Positions 31,421 through 41,131 of a DNA stretch of 64,000 nucleotides are shown piece after piece. A model generated the notes under the pieces. The model was given only the letters and a program-made list of their open reading frames with translations. It searched no databases and had not been told where the DNA came from. Each line of letters opens with the position of its first letter. Positions within the stretch are counted from its first letter, which is position 1. The position numbers and the translations under genes were made by a program. Location of the stretch: positions 416,820 to 480,819 of the forward strand of contig CAUYUJ010015727.1 of the NCBI GenBank assembly GCA_963575745.1, written 5' to 3'. The DNA is from Prorocentrum cordatum. Lineage: Eukaryota > Sar > Dinophyceae > Prorocentrales > Prorocentraceae.

Positions 31421-32118
31421 CACCAGCCCTCTGGGCGTAGGTGGTTTAGAGACGGAGGGGTTAGAGCGTCCAAGATGGCCCAAGATGGCTCCAAGAGGCC
31501 CTCCGAGAGCCCAAGATGGCGCACGATAGCTCAAGATGGCTCAAGATAATCTCCGACATACCTCCAAGAGGCCCCGAGACGGCCCCAAGACGAATTCAAG
31601 TGCCCACCGAGCCCTCCAAGGACCCCTCTGAGAGGCCCAAATGGCTCCAAAACTTAAGGAAAATCAGTGTTTTTGGCCTTCTCGCTTTTTCGCTTCCGAT
31701 GGGCCTCGGAGGCCTCAAGATCGCCCCAAGATGGCCCAAGAGAGCCCCAAGAGGGGCCCAAGAGGCACCAAGAGGGCCCCAAGAACGCCCAAGCGCCCCA
31801 AGAGAGCCCCGCCCCAAGAAGAGGGCCCCAAGACGGCCTTTGAGCCTCCGATGGGGGGGGGGCTGAGCCATGGGGCCCAAAGCGGTCCCAAGAGACCTCT
31901 CAGACTCCCCCAAAGAGCCCCAAGAGGGCCCCAATATGGCCCCGAAAGAGCCCCAAGAGGGCCCCAAGAGGGCCCCAAGAGGACCCCAACAGGACCCCAA
32001 GAGGACCCCAAGAGAGCCCCAAGATGGCCACAAGAGACCTCCGAGAGCCTCTCGCAACAACACCTCAACTCGCCTGGCGATTGTTTCTGGATGGGCTGGT
32101 GGGGATACGCGAAGCGTT
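31421..32118 (+). repeat. Dispersed repeat, copy 1
   Basis: Begins CCCACCAGCCCTCTGGGC, passes through degenerate CCCCAAGAGGGCCCCAAGAG repeats, and ends with CAACAACACCTCAACTCGCC, a GGATGGGCTG word and CGCGAAGCG. The same start, middle and end recur at 55549-55812, where the copy lies between coding segments. A diverged version of the 3' end (CTGGACGGGCTGGTGTGGAT then GCGCGGGGC) is at 63745-63784. No coding capacity of its own. Confidence 0.7.
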
Positions 32119-32347
32119 AAGGATTTTGGCGAGCAGGCACGGTCGCACTCTGGGAGTGGCTATCCCCTCCTTCCGAGCCTCGCTCGGGCGGCAGCTAGCT
32201 ACTAGGCACTCGTTTCATCCTGCCTCCTCATCCTTCTCCTCATCCTCCCTCCCCCTCCCCCTGCTCCCCTCAGCCGGCTCGGAACCCCGCCAGAGCGCGG
32301 CAAGACCGGGACCTCAGACCTCAGTCGAAGTAGGGAAACACAGGAGA
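32119..32347. other. Spacer downstream of methyltransferase A
   Basis: About 230 bp between the dispersed repeat and the stop codon of the methyltransferase gene on the opposite strand. A C/T-rich stretch at 32220-32270 is the only notable feature. No terminator or polyadenylation signal recognised. Confidence 0.4.
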
Positions 32348-33697
32348 TTAAGCCTTCGCCTTCGCCCAGCCCGAAGAAGGGCACCAAGGGTCGGGCTCCA
32401 CGATAGCCGGAGGGAGCTTCACCTGTAGCAAAATCTCGCGCAAGACGCGGCCGACTATCGGGACAGGCGGCGCCTCAGCGACGAGCTTCTTGTACTGGTT
32501 CTCGCTGATGATGCCGTCGTACTTGAAGTGGTCGTTCGGAATGGCCTGCAGCGACTCCATCTCAGTAGTCGTCATGAACCGCTGCCTCCCCCAGATGAAG
32601 TAGCCGTTCGGGCGGCTGGGCGTCAGGCCGATCGAGCATCCTCGCAAAGTGTCGGGGTCCCTCGTCGGACCGACGCTCAAGTCCGAGATGATGATCTGAT
32701 TGCCGGGGGGGTTCGGCATCTTCACGTCTATGGCGGGCTCGAGCCAGTCCTTGACCTTCTTGTAATTGCGGAGCTGGGCCGGACTCAGGCCTGGCGGCTC
32801 GTCGAAGTCGGGCCTGGAGAGTGGCGCGACGTATGGGTCCAGCACGTCCGCGAGGCTCTTCTCCTCCATCTGAGAGAGGGTCAACGGGTTGGAAACGGCC
32901 CTGGGATCCACTGCCGTCTTGAGGATGCCAACGAAGAACAGCCTTTGCGACGCCTGAGGCAGGCCACCATCGCAACGCGCGTCCATCGGGTCGCTCCAGA
33001 CGTAGTAGCTCGGGTCGCCGCTCTCGGTCGTGAGCTTCTTCTGCAGGTAGCCGTGCACCGCCGCCATCTCTGGCTTCATGCTCGCGCTGTAGAGGTGGGC
33101 CCTGGACTCGAGCAGGAATGCCTTGGGCCTCTTCTCCTTGATGTAGTTGAGAACGTGCATCGTGACGATATCCTTGCCGTGGGGGTTATCCACGCCGTCG
33201 GACAGCTCCTGTGCCGTGTACTGGCCATTGTTCGGAAGCGAGGCGCAGTAAATGTCCACGTAGGGCGTTTGCTTGTTGGGGCGCTTGGTGATGTCGCTGC
33301 ACACGATGCACAAGCCCGGGTTGTGCTTCTTGATGAACTTGCGTGCCCACAGCCGGTTGTCGGACGCGAACGCGTGCACGACATCCTTCCCGCCTTTGAC
33401 CAGAACAGCGTCCAAAGCGACCTTGAACGTGTCCAGCCCCGAGCAGTCGGTGCCCAAGACCACCTTGTCGCTGCTGATACCACCAGTGCCGAGTTCCAGC
33501 TGGGACGCCATCTCCACGTCCAGCACCTCCAGCGACTGCCACGTATCATCCAGCTCCGCCGGGGCCACCTCTGGCGGGTCCTCCTCCTGCACAGGAAGCT
33601 CAGGGGCCGGGCGCTTGCGCGGGCGGGGCGGCAAGCCCAACGGGCGCAGAGGCAACGGGCGCAGAGGCAACGGGGCAGACTGCTGATTGAAGGCCAT
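32348..33697 (-). CDS. C5 cytosine methyltransferase-like protein A, catalytic motif altered
   Basis: A 449-residue single-exon ORF. The ATG at 33697 opens MAFNQQSAPL, a Pro/Leu/Arg-rich N-terminus; upstream in-frame sequence is low complexity, so this start is preferred. Residues 81-90 (LGTDCSGLDT) form the SAM-binding motif I. The motif IV position, about 150-160 (YCASLPNNGQY), lacks the Pro-Cys catalytic pair. Motif VI ENV is ESR (LLESRAHL, about 195-202). PQASQRLFFVGI keeps most of motif VIII, and the C-terminus (RQRFMTTTEMESLQAIP) aligns with methyltransferase B at 45673-47067. Probably catalytically dead, or acting as a regulatory or targeting subunit. A leader-like relic lies about 60 nt upstream. 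Confidence 0.75.
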   Translation of the reverse strand: MAFNQQSAPLPLRPLPLRPLGLPPRPRKRPAPELPVQEEDPPEVAPAELDDTWQSLEVLDVEMASQLELGTGGISSDKVVLGTDCSGLDTFKVALDAVLVKGGKDVVHAFASDNRLWARKFIKKHNPGLCIVCSDITKRPNKQTPYVDIYCASLPNNGQYTAQELSDGVDNPHGKDIVTMHVLNYIKEKRPKAFLLESRAHLYSASMKPEMAAVHGYLQKKLTTESGDPSYYVWSDPMDARCDGGLPQASQRLFFVGILKTAVDPRAVSNPLTLSQMEEKSLADVLDPYVAPLSRPDFDEPPGLSPAQLRNYKKVKDWLEPAIDVKMPNPPGNQIIISDLSVGPTRDPDTLRGCSIGLTPSRPNGYFIWGRQRFMTTTEMESLQAIPNDHFKYDGIISENQYKKLVAEAPPVPIVGRVLREILLQVKLPPAIVEPDPWCPSSGWAKAKA

Positions 33698-33755
33698 GGC
33701 GACCCGCGTCGGTCGGCAAAAGTTTGCACGGCGGCACGTGCGCCTGCCCAAAAAA

Positions 33756-33776
33756 TTTGGGCCAAAACCATTGCGG
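33756..33776 (-). other. Possible spliced-leader relic upstream of methyltransferase A
   Basis: On the minus strand this reads CCGCAATGGTTTTGGCCCAA plus A. It agrees with the dinoflagellate leader at about 14 of 21 positions, including TTTTGGC and CAA. It sits 59 nt upstream of the ATG, where a leader would be in an mRNA. Weak on its own, strengthened by better matches near other genes in the window. Confidence 0.4.
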
Positions 33777-33779
33777 ACT

Positions 33780-34148
33780 GGTGCGTTTCGCTCGCTTCTT
33801 GCGAAACGTTTTTTCGGCTTCGCAATTGCCCTGCTCGTCTGTTTGTGTTTCGCGCCGTAGGCCTGCCCCACCCCCTCCCCCTCCTCTTCCTCCCCCCGCT
33901 GCTTCCCCTCCCCCTCTCGTTTCCATGGGGCGTCGGCTGCGACTGCGAACGATGATGGCGATCGCGGTGGCGGCAGCGGCGGTGATGACGATGACCGAGG
34001 TGATCGAGCTTGTGATGATGATGATGATGATGATGATGACAGTGGCGATGACGATGATGATGATTTGCGTTTTACTTGCAACCGCCCAGGCCGCAACAGC
34101 CTCGCCAAATCTCGAATGTGTTTTGCAGCCTTGCAACACTCCGAATCA
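33780..34148. other. Spacer with (GAT)n tract
   Basis: Low-complexity C/T tract at 33865-33920, and a GATGAT microsatellite at about 34010-34065. An open frame on the minus strand runs through it into the methyltransferase, but its residues are Ser/Pro/Ile runs. No gene seen. Confidence 0.5.
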
Positions 34149-34990
34149 TCATCGATGGCACGCACCGACCGCGCATCGAACGGGGTCCAGCACCACATAC
34201 TTTAAAAGCGCCTCAGGGCCTGTAAGGCGCGTTCTCACGCACGAGATGGCTGGATCGGCCTTTTCCCAGGCAGTCACAAAAGCAACGGAGTTCGCGAATT
34301 TCTTCTGCGCGTTGAGACGGGTCGCCTTCTCTGCGAACACAAGCTTACAATCAGGCTCATACAAAGTCCATTTAGACTCGCTCCGCTCGCTCATTCCCCG
34401 AATTATCTCGTGCAAAGATGGGTGCGCAGCTATGAACGCTGCCGAACACCAAGCAAACCGATGCACTGTGACTTGCGGCTTGTAAGCCACGGCGACGCCC
34501 GCAGCACCGCGCGTTTCAAGATACACAAACGTGCACACCACGCCGCCGATCAGGGCTGCCGCGAACTGGACGCGCTGCCCAGGAGACTCCACATCCTTAA
34601 CAACGAACACGTCCGCCTCTGGACGAGTCGCAACTACGCCGGCCCCGTTCCTATTTAGTACGTCAGCAACACGGCTCGCCTCCGGGAGGGCCACGGACTT
34701 ATCGAAGAAAACATTCTTGCCGCGCAGTCGTGCGACGTGCGGCGCCTCGGCTGCGGACTGTCTCTTGGCCTTCGCCACGTATGCATTGACCCTCTTTCTC
34801 TCCGTCGCTACTTGGTCGAGGACGCCCTTGAGCTCCTCCTGATGGTGACACACCCCCGAAATCAGAAGATAGTTTGGGTCCTCCTCCTCCGCCGCGTCCT
34901 CCCCCCCCGTCCTTCCGCGCGCATAGCGAGGTTTTTTGCTGTGTTGCATCATCAGCATTGCATTGTTTTCCTGCGTTGCATGTCGCCGCT
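34149..34990 (-). pseudogene. BRCT-like C-terminal segment
   Basis: Acidic start (GEDAAEEEDPNYLLISGV), then RLRGKNVFFDKSVALPEASR and GAGVVATRPEADVFVVKDVE, with VVCTFVYLETRG and FAWCSAAFIAAHPSLHEIIR. This alternation of buried strands with 'G..v.f.........l...Ga.v......adv.Vv' and an aromatic 'W.S..F...h' late is like a BRCT fold. Inference from pattern only. Its last ~50 nt lie within the low-complexity frame upstream of methyltransferase A. Confidence 0.35.
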
Positions 34991-35189
34991 TTGACTTGGC
35001 TGACCACGTGCCTGTTCGAGTGTTCTCCTCCTCCCCCCCTCAGCCCCCTCCCCCTGTGCACAGCTTTTCCCCTGCTGACTTCCCGCGCCCCGCAGGGGCC
35101 CTCCGACGTGGCGCCAGGGATGATAGGAGGGCGAGGAGTGTGGGGCCAGGGACGGGAGGGGGGCGGGGCCAGGGATAGGAGGGTGAGGA

Positions 35190-35937
35190 GGAAATTTTCA
35201 TTGTTCCATCCTGGGTCCTCGCTGGCGCAGGCCATCTGGTCCTCCGGGATCTCTCCATGCAGCACGGAATCGTGAAAACGCTTCTGCCTCTTATTCTGCT
35301 GGAACTTCACCTCCTTCTCGTGGTCGGCGGTCCATCCGTCAACCCCGACGGTCCGCGTGCCCGGGGCGCTCATCAAGTCGACTGGCCGTTTCTGGGAAAC
35401 AACGCCCTGAACATCGGCGCGCCTGCCCCGAATCCAGGACGTCTCAGTGTTGACGTCGCGCGCCCTTGCGGGGGCTTCCTTGTGAATGTCCATGCGGACG
35501 CGCACTCTTGGCCTGCGAACCGGTCCGTAAATCTTTGCCCAGATCTTAGGCGCCAGCGCCACCGCTCGATCGATGTGGCCCTTGCTCCACGGCTGCTTGA
35601 TCACGAGCTCGTCCTGTATGTAGCCCCCCCACTTGTCTGGCCGATTCGCGCCAGCGAGGTTGAGGATCTGCGAGAAGTTCTGCTCAAGGCCGCTAGTGCT
35701 CGGGCCGTAGGCGCCGAAGGTCATCAGTACTGGCCTCAACGCCCCCACCGGGTGGAGCTTCGCGTTTCGGGCGTCTTTCTGACACTCGGCAACCGCCATC
35801 GCCCACGCGGCAATAGCACCAGTACAAGACGGGTCTATCAGCATCTGCTGCGCTATCGGCCTCACGTCGTTGAGCTGGCTGAACAGTGCGGTCGGGTTCA
35901 CGCCGACGAATTCGGCCAAGCTGTCGCAACTTGCTCG
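35190..35937 (-). pseudogene. Transposase C-terminal dimerisation-like region
   Basis: Same frame as the previous piece, after the stop. PVGALRPVLMTFGAYGPSTS then GLEQNFSQILNLAG resembles the hAT C-terminal dimerisation motif ('p....Lwp.l...a..ylsi.atSa.sER.FS'). A Lys/Arg-rich segment follows (KRQKRFHDSVLHGEIPEDQ). The frame then runs into low-complexity sequence near 35190. Confidence 0.45.
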
Positions 35938-36830
35938 CTATTGGGACATAGTCTGATTCCCTAGGTCATGCTGCGAACCCTGTGCGGGCGCGCCGAGGGA
36001 CTGCGATAGCTCGCCGAGATTGAATGCCCTCATCGCGTAGATGATCTCGAACTCGGGAATTTCTGCTCGTATGGTCTCGCGGGCCAAGTGGACCCAATTA
36101 GCCATCCGTTGCACGCACCTCCTCTTGACGTCGACGGGGACGCCGGCCGCGCATCCCAGCGTCTTCTGACCATCCATTGCGAGGAGGAGCACGGGCGTCT
36201 GAAGTTGCTGCACCATGCACTGCGTGTAGCCGAGCTTCCAACAATGTTCATCAACGAAGAGAGCATGGATCCTGCTGAGGAAGGCGCGCAAGTTCATGGA
36301 AACAGCAGAGACGTCCATGCGCTCGGTGTCCATGACGCGGATGAGCATGTTGCACTCGTCCCCCGCATCTGCCAGGAGAGCCAACGTGACTGCGCGCTCC
36401 ACGTCCAGAAAGGACAAGTACGCCGAGGCCAGCTTGCTCTCCTGCTTGCCCACGCGAGAGGTAGCTATCTGGGTTGCCGTCGCAATCACGCTCTTGAACA
36501 TCAGGACGCGTCGCCCGAAAGGCTTCTGCGTCGAATTGAAGCGATGCTTTGCGAAGCTCAGGTCGCGGATCCTGTTGGCCTGGAACGGGCAGTGATCCAA
36601 CTTCTCATTGTTGCTGAAACCATCCCTTGAACGTCGGGGAGTTCTGTATCAGGGTCGTGATCGAACCTTTCGCGAGGATCATGATGTCCGCCGTGTCGCT
36701 CAGGTACTGGTCTGCAGCCCATGCCCTCGAGCACACCCTCCGGACGCCGTGGGGCTTGTCCTGCGCAACCTTTTTCAAGTTAGGGAGCACGTCGCGAGAA
36801 ATGCACCCAGCTGCCTGGGCCCACCCGGCG
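35938..36830 (-). pseudogene. Transposase middle region
   Basis: Frame one (36605-36830): RDVLPNLKKVAQDKPHGVRR with SRAWAADQYLSD, a pattern like 'l.PN...v.RDkaH..RR...rpw.aD..L'. After a one-base shift near 36605, frame two (35938-36600) continues LDHCPFQANRIRDLSFAKHR then FNSTQKPFGRRVLM ('a..RF.S...pl.r'). DAGDECNMLIRVMDTERMDV is a possible acidic catalytic region. A TAG at 35938-35940 stops the frame. It agrees with hAT-type transposase middles in general layout. Confidence 0.45.
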
Positions 36831-37029
36831 TCCTCTCAGGGCGCGGAAAATGGGATGGAGCGGGGGAGGAGAGGAGGAGGGCAGAAGGGAACGGAGGTTG
36901 CGGAGGAGGGGGAGAAAGAGGGTTAGGAGAGCACGAGGAGGCGGAGCAGCAGCGGTGGAGGTGGTGATAAGGGAGGTGGAAGACGAGGGAGAGTGAACGA
37001 GGAGAAGGAGGGAGGAGAGTAAAAGAGAA

Positions 37030-38067
37030 GGAGAGCAGCAGCGGCAGAAGGTCCTTCAAGAACTTGCCAGCCACTTGCTCCGGCGCTGCAGAGTCAGCTG
37101 TATACATCTGCACGGACTCGCACACGCTCTTGAACAGCTTCTGGTCGAATCTGCCGTGCTTCTTCGAAAACGGCGGGCCCCGAAGTGGCGTGCAAAACTC
37201 CCGAAGGACGTGCAGGGAAGCGTCCCGGATGCCAGTCGCTCTGCCGTTGAACGGCGGCTTTGTCAAATCACATACACCGACGATACCGCTCATCACGTTG
37301 ATGTTCGCATCGCAGCCCCTGATGCGCATGAGCAGGACCTCCTCCGTAGTGTCTTGCAGAATAGAAGACACTGTCTTCTTCTTGAAGAAGGAGCGCAATA
37401 GAGACCGCAATGCCTCGGCTATGCACCAAACCATGCGTCTCTTCTTTCTTGCTCTTCCGAATGCGGGGAGGTCGGATGGGCCCTCTCCCCGAACTGCCTG
37501 CAGGAGGCTTCTGAAAGTCGAAACAGATGGGGCCCCAGGAACCGTAATTTGGACAGGCGTCTTCCCAGATGCGATGGTGCCAGCGACGACGCTGCTCATC
37601 TCCTTGTGAATCTGTGAGCTCACGTGCTTCTTGATGTTGGATTGGATCAGGACATCAGGCGAATCCAAACTGAATTGGGCGAGGCCGGGCTTGTTCATCT
37701 TGGTGCTTGTAGAGCATATCCAGCAGCCCAGCGCTGGCCTTCCCGTCGACATCGTCGCGAACGCTGCCCGCGTACCGCGGTCTGGGGCCAGAGGGTCCAA
37801 GAGGGTTTCGCGCCAGAACCAGTGCGATGTACCCAGGCGTTTAGCTGCGAAACAGATAACGCAATCTACAGAATCACACAAGTCGACGTGCTTCTCGTAC
37901 TTGTCGATAGTGTAGTCACTGAGGCGAGTGAATTGGAAGTCCCTGCGCAGCGGCGCCCCCAGGGCTGGCGGTTGGCTGCTGGCGGCGGGTCGCGGGCGCG
38001 TCGCCCCGCCGCTAGGCGCGGCGGACGGCGGCGGAATGGCGTCCAAGAAAACATCCCAGCCGTCCAT
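37030..38067 (-). pseudogene. Transposase N-terminal region with C2H2/BED-like finger
   Basis: The ATG at 38067 gives MDGWDVFLDAIPPP and a Pro/Ala-rich start. LGCWICSTSTKMNKPGLAQF then IQSNIKKHVSSQIHKEM supplies Cys-x2-Cys and two His five residues apart after about 30 residues, like a BED or C2H2 finger. An earlier Cys cluster, VDLCDSVDCVICF, may bind zinc too. Later words (EEVLLMRIRGCDANINVMSG, IRDASLHVLREFCTP, TADSAAPEQVAGKFLKD) resemble the region before the catalytic core in large dinoflagellate transposase-like proteins. The frame runs out into C/T-rich sequence at about 37030. Confidence 0.5.
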
Positions 38068-38107
38068 TGTTGGCAGATGGAGTCTGGCGTCAGCCAGGAA
38101 GCGAGGG

Positions 38108-39072
38108 GTGGTCTAAGGAAAGGGGGGCGGTGAAGGAGGTCAGGAGGAGGAGGGGGGAGGAGAGAGGCGGTGGAGGAGGTCGAGGAAATCGTGGTGGTGG
38201 AGACGAGGAGAGGAGGAGGAGGGCGGCGGGAGGAGAGACGGCCGGCCGGCGCGCGCCGCAGGGGCTGGCGAGGCCGAGGGCTTCCGCGAGGCCGGGGGGG
38301 CGGGCCGGCCCCGCGCGAGTCGTCGTCGTCGGGCGTCGTCGGACGACGAGGAAGGAGGATGAGGAGGAGGAGAGAGGAGGAGGAGGAGGAGGAGGAGGAG
38401 GAGGAGGGAGGAGGAGAATGAGGAGGAAGGAGGAGGGGGAGGAGGAAGGAGGAGGGGGAGGAGGAGGGGGTAGGGGAGAGGAGGACGAGGGGGGGGCTAA
38501 CCACGCACGCACGCACACACGCACACACACACACACACACTCACTCACTCACTCACTACTCGAAGCAACATCGATACCGCTACTCGCTGGACCTCGCCCG
38601 GGGCGCGTTCGGATCAGAATCTCGAGGCGAATCCAGCCGCGGCGACGAGTGTCATCCAGCGGTATCGACATTGCTTCATCCACCAGGTGTCAGGAGGAGA
38701 ACCGCCTTCTCCTCCTCCTCCAGCTTGGGATCCTCAAGTGGCGGTGCTGTTGTGATGTTGTTGTGATGATAATGAGGATGAGGATCAGGATGGCGATGAG
38801 GAGCGTTCTGGTACGCCGGCGCTCTGCCTATTCGTCGCGCTGGCTAGGCTACCTCAGGATTCAAGCTGCAATCGGCCTCCTTAGGATGCCCTATCGCAGA
38901 TCTAACAACGAGTGCGCTGCATAACGTCCTGCGCCGCCTAGGCTGACAGGGAAAATGCGAGCGCCGTCTATTCAACGTGTCTTCCCTGCTCCTCCTCCCT
39001 CCCTCTCCTCCCTCTCTCCCCGTCTCCTCCTCCTCCTCCATCTTCTTCCTTCCAGGCAACAGGCCAGCAACG
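38108..39072. other. Gene-free stretch: purine tract, CA/CACT microsatellite, dispersed motif
   Basis: 38108-38490 is G/A-rich. 38505-38560 is an ACACAC tract passing into CTCA repeats. At 38620-38680 the words CGAATCCAGCCGCGGCGACG and CAGCGGTATCGA occur; they return at 53230-53290 in similar order, and part of them (GATCCAGCCGCGGCGACG) lies in the inverted repeats at 27.96 and 62.50 kb. No gene recognised. Confidence 0.5.
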
Positions 39073-39846
39073 CTACGAGGCCTCGCGCGCAGCCCGCGCA
39101 GCCACCGCTCCCATTCCGCGCGGTGGACTCGTGAACATCCTATCGATCTTATCGAGTTTCTCAGTCACCGCGGCCAGCTTCGCGTCCACTACAGTCTGCC
39201 ACGAGTCCACTGCAGTGCCAAGCCCCTTCAGCTTCGCGTCCACGTTGGTCTGCAACGATTCCGCTGCAGCCTCGAGCCTCTCGAGCTTCGAGTCCACTGC
39301 AGTCTGCATAACGTCCAGCCTGTCGAGCGTCCTCTGCAGCGCATCGAGCTTCGCATCGAGCGTCGTCTGCATCGCGTCGATCTTCGCATCGAGCGTCGTC
39401 TGCATCGCGTCGATCTTCGGGGGCGTCGGCTGCATCGCGACGAGCCCTGGAGCACCGGGCAGCGGGGCCTGGACAACGCCACCGGCGAGCTGACCCTGGG
39501 CCGCGGGGTCGGGGAGCCCTGCAGGACCACCGGGGAGCGCTGGAGGAGCGACGGCGTCCTGCGTGTCAGGCTGATCAGGCTCAGCAGCACGGATAGAGTC
39601 CTCATGCGTCCACACTTCCTCGATCCTCGACCCGAACTCACGTGTGTACGTGTAACAGTAGCCACACTTGACGTCCGTGCGCCGCACGTGGAGCTCAGAT
39701 GCAATATGTTCTGGAGTCATGCAAACGCCCTTGCTGCTGCACATGTAACACCGCCAGTTATCATTTACCCACTTGCACCAAGGAGCCGGCCTCCATGCCC
39801 CGTTCTGCAGCCTGACCTGCTGAGGGGGTTCCCACGAAGCGTCCAT
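39073..39846 (-). CDS. Zinc-finger and coiled-coil protein, unknown function
   Basis: 257 residues, starting MDASWEPPQQ at 39846 (chosen because it follows a leader-like relic by 62 nt and begins the ordered region). Residues ~20-75 contain WCKWVNDNWRCYMCSSKGVC, a His, then CGYCY: four or more Cys with His suggest one or two zinc sites. Residues ~135-240 are a long amphipathic helix of near-repeats (KIDAMQTTLDA, KLDALQRTLD, VDSKLERLEAA, VDAKLKGLG) with a mixed 7/11-residue periodicity, predicted to form a coiled coil. The C-terminus is Arg/Ala-rich. Not recognised as a named family. The intronless structure is consistent with a retrogene. Confidence 0.6.
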   Translation of the reverse strand: MDASWEPPQQVRLQNGAWRPAPWCKWVNDNWRCYMCSSKGVCMTPEHIASELHVRRTDVKCGYCYTYTREFGSRIEEVWTHEDSIRAAEPDQPDTQDAVAPPALPGGPAGLPDPAAQGQLAGGVVQAPLPGAPGLVAMQPTPPKIDAMQTTLDAKIDAMQTTLDAKLDALQRTLDRLDVMQTAVDSKLERLEAAAESLQTNVDAKLKGLGTAVDSWQTVVDAKLAAVTEKLDKIDRMFTSPPRGMGAVAARAAREAS

Positions 39847-39908
39847 CGTTGATGTAGTAGTAAAGTGATTTGATGTTGTAGTAAAGTGACGTGCCTGACT
39901 GCGTGGGT

Positions 39909-39928
39909 CTTCGAGCAAAATGCTCGAA
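39909..39928 (-). other. Possible spliced-leader relic, palindromic
   Basis: On the minus strand: GTTCGAGCATTTTGCTCGAA. It keeps AGC, ATTTTG and CTC of the leader (AGCCATTTTGGCTCAAG) with single-base losses, and it has become a perfect hairpin (TTCGAGCA/TGCTCGAA, loop TTT). It lies 62 nt upstream of the ATG at 39846. The match could be chance; position is the main support. Confidence 0.35.
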
Positions 39929-39967
39929 CCAAAAAAGCTATATTACGATGGGTATATCTCGCCTAAA

Positions 39968-40002
39968 GATAGCTATTTGCTTGGCCCGACCCCACGAGGC
40001 AG
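39968..40002 (+). repeat. Left direct repeat flanking the 40-kb repeat unit
   Basis: GATAGCTATTTGCTTGGCCC continuing to CGAGGCAG. The same ~35-bp word occurs at 40798-40832 (with GTTTGG). The two copies bracket the 752-bp repeat unit, as a long target-site duplication or recombination scar would. Confidence 0.6.
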
Positions 40003-40020
40003 GAGGAGGAGGATGAGGAG

Positions 40021-40772
40021 GGAGGAGGGGTCCCAGCAGGGCTTTTTTCCCAACCATCCTGCGGTGTTGGGTCCTCGTTTTGAAGAGACAGCGCCCCGCG
40101 TTCCCACCTTCTTCCCGCTGCCCCCTCCCTCCTCCCATCTTCATCACTTCGTCTTAACAGCTTCGGAAATTACACGGATGGAGGTCGCTTTCCCAACCAC
40201 CCTGTGGTGTTGGGTCCTCGTTTTGAAGAGACAGCGCCAGTCGGGCTGGCTGGTTCGGCCTCGTTTAACGTTTGTTGGCCGGTTCGGCCACAGGGTTCGC
40301 ATGCTCCCCAACGCCCATTTTGGGCAATCAGCCTTAGACATATCATCCGTTGTTACGGATGGTCGTGTCGAAGTCTTCTGAAGCTGGGCGGGGGTGGAGC
40401 ATGGGTCAGCCGAAGCAGCTGAGGGCGGATGGGTCAGCCGAAGCAGCTGGCACGGATTATGCCTTAGAGGAGATGGCGGAGAAGAGGAGGCGGACGAGAG
40501 GAGAGGATGCTCTTGTCCTGCACACGATGGCCAGGGAGGCGGAGGGGAGGAGATGAAATGAGGCGGTGGAGTGGAGAGGAGAGGAGGGAGGGAGGAGGGA
40601 CGGAGGGAGGAGGGAGGGAGGCAGAGGAGGATGCGGCACTGATTCAAACTGACTAGTAGGTAGGTAGGAGGAGAAGGATGAGGAGGGGGAGGAGGAGGGG
40701 GGGGAGGGGGGGGAGGAGGAGGGGAGGGAGCCCAGCACACCTCGCGTTTCCTGGGGTTCCGCTTAAAACCGC
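40021..40772 (+). repeat. 752-bp repeat unit, copy 1
   Basis: Nearly identical by eye (a few mismatches per 100 bp or fewer) to 47542-48296. Shared words include GGGTCCTCGTTTTGAAGAGA (twice per unit), TTCGGAAATTACACGGATGG, TCATCCGTTGTTACGGATGG and CAGCCGAAGCAGCTG (twice). Within the unit, GGGTCCTCGTTTTGAAGAGA at about 40070 and 40214 marks an internal duplication. No coding sequence is supported. A partial third copy is at 62301-62473. Confidence 0.85.
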
Positions 40773-41131
40773 TTCGGTATTTTAGCCTGGGGTGTCGATA
40801 GCTATTTGTTTGGCCCGACCCCGCGAGGCAGACGACACCGCTCACCAGCGCTGAAGAGAGAGGCTGCACTTCTTTTCACTCCAAGGCTTGCCCGAGGCAA
40901 GGTCGGTTCGCTCTGCGAGCGTGCATGCAAACAGACATGGCAACAGCTATCGAAAACTCTGCCGGCAGAGATGCACACTAAAGGATACTCGGTCGTTCAG
41001 CCTGACATATAGCTGATACCTTCTGTTGGCGCAAATCAATTCGCGCTGAGACGCACACTGCGCGGGCCGCAGGTGGGCCATTCGAAGCATGGTGTAATGG
41101 GGCCCCTTGTGGGCCATTCCCTCACAGATGT
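40773..41131. other. Spacer upstream of the minus-strand oxygenase stop
   Basis: Contains the second ~35-bp flanking word (40798-40832). The rest is unremarkable. ATG-rich plus-strand frames at 40806-41012 and 41073-41408 are short and unrecognised. Confidence 0.4.

Larger units (their letters stand above)
34149..38067 (-). pseudogene. hAT-like transposase gene, broken
   Basis: Minus-strand pieces in consistent order make one gene: N-terminal zinc finger (37030-38067), middle (35938-36830), C-terminal dimerisation region (35190-35937) and a BRCT-like tail (34149-34990). It is interrupted by a C/T-rich block at 36830-37030 (intron or insertion), a frameshift near 36605, an in-frame stop at 35938-35940, and another low-complexity block at 34990-35190. 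Overall architecture (zinc finger, central region, 'STSG.EqnFS' C-terminus) resembles hAT-superfamily transposases, read by motif only. As it stands it cannot give a full protein unless the blocks are spliced and the stop and shift are errors. Confidence 0.5.

Noticed and set aside
32528-33955. 475-codon plus-strand frame
   Set aside because: Antisense shadow of methyltransferase A, whose minus-strand reading has clear motifs.
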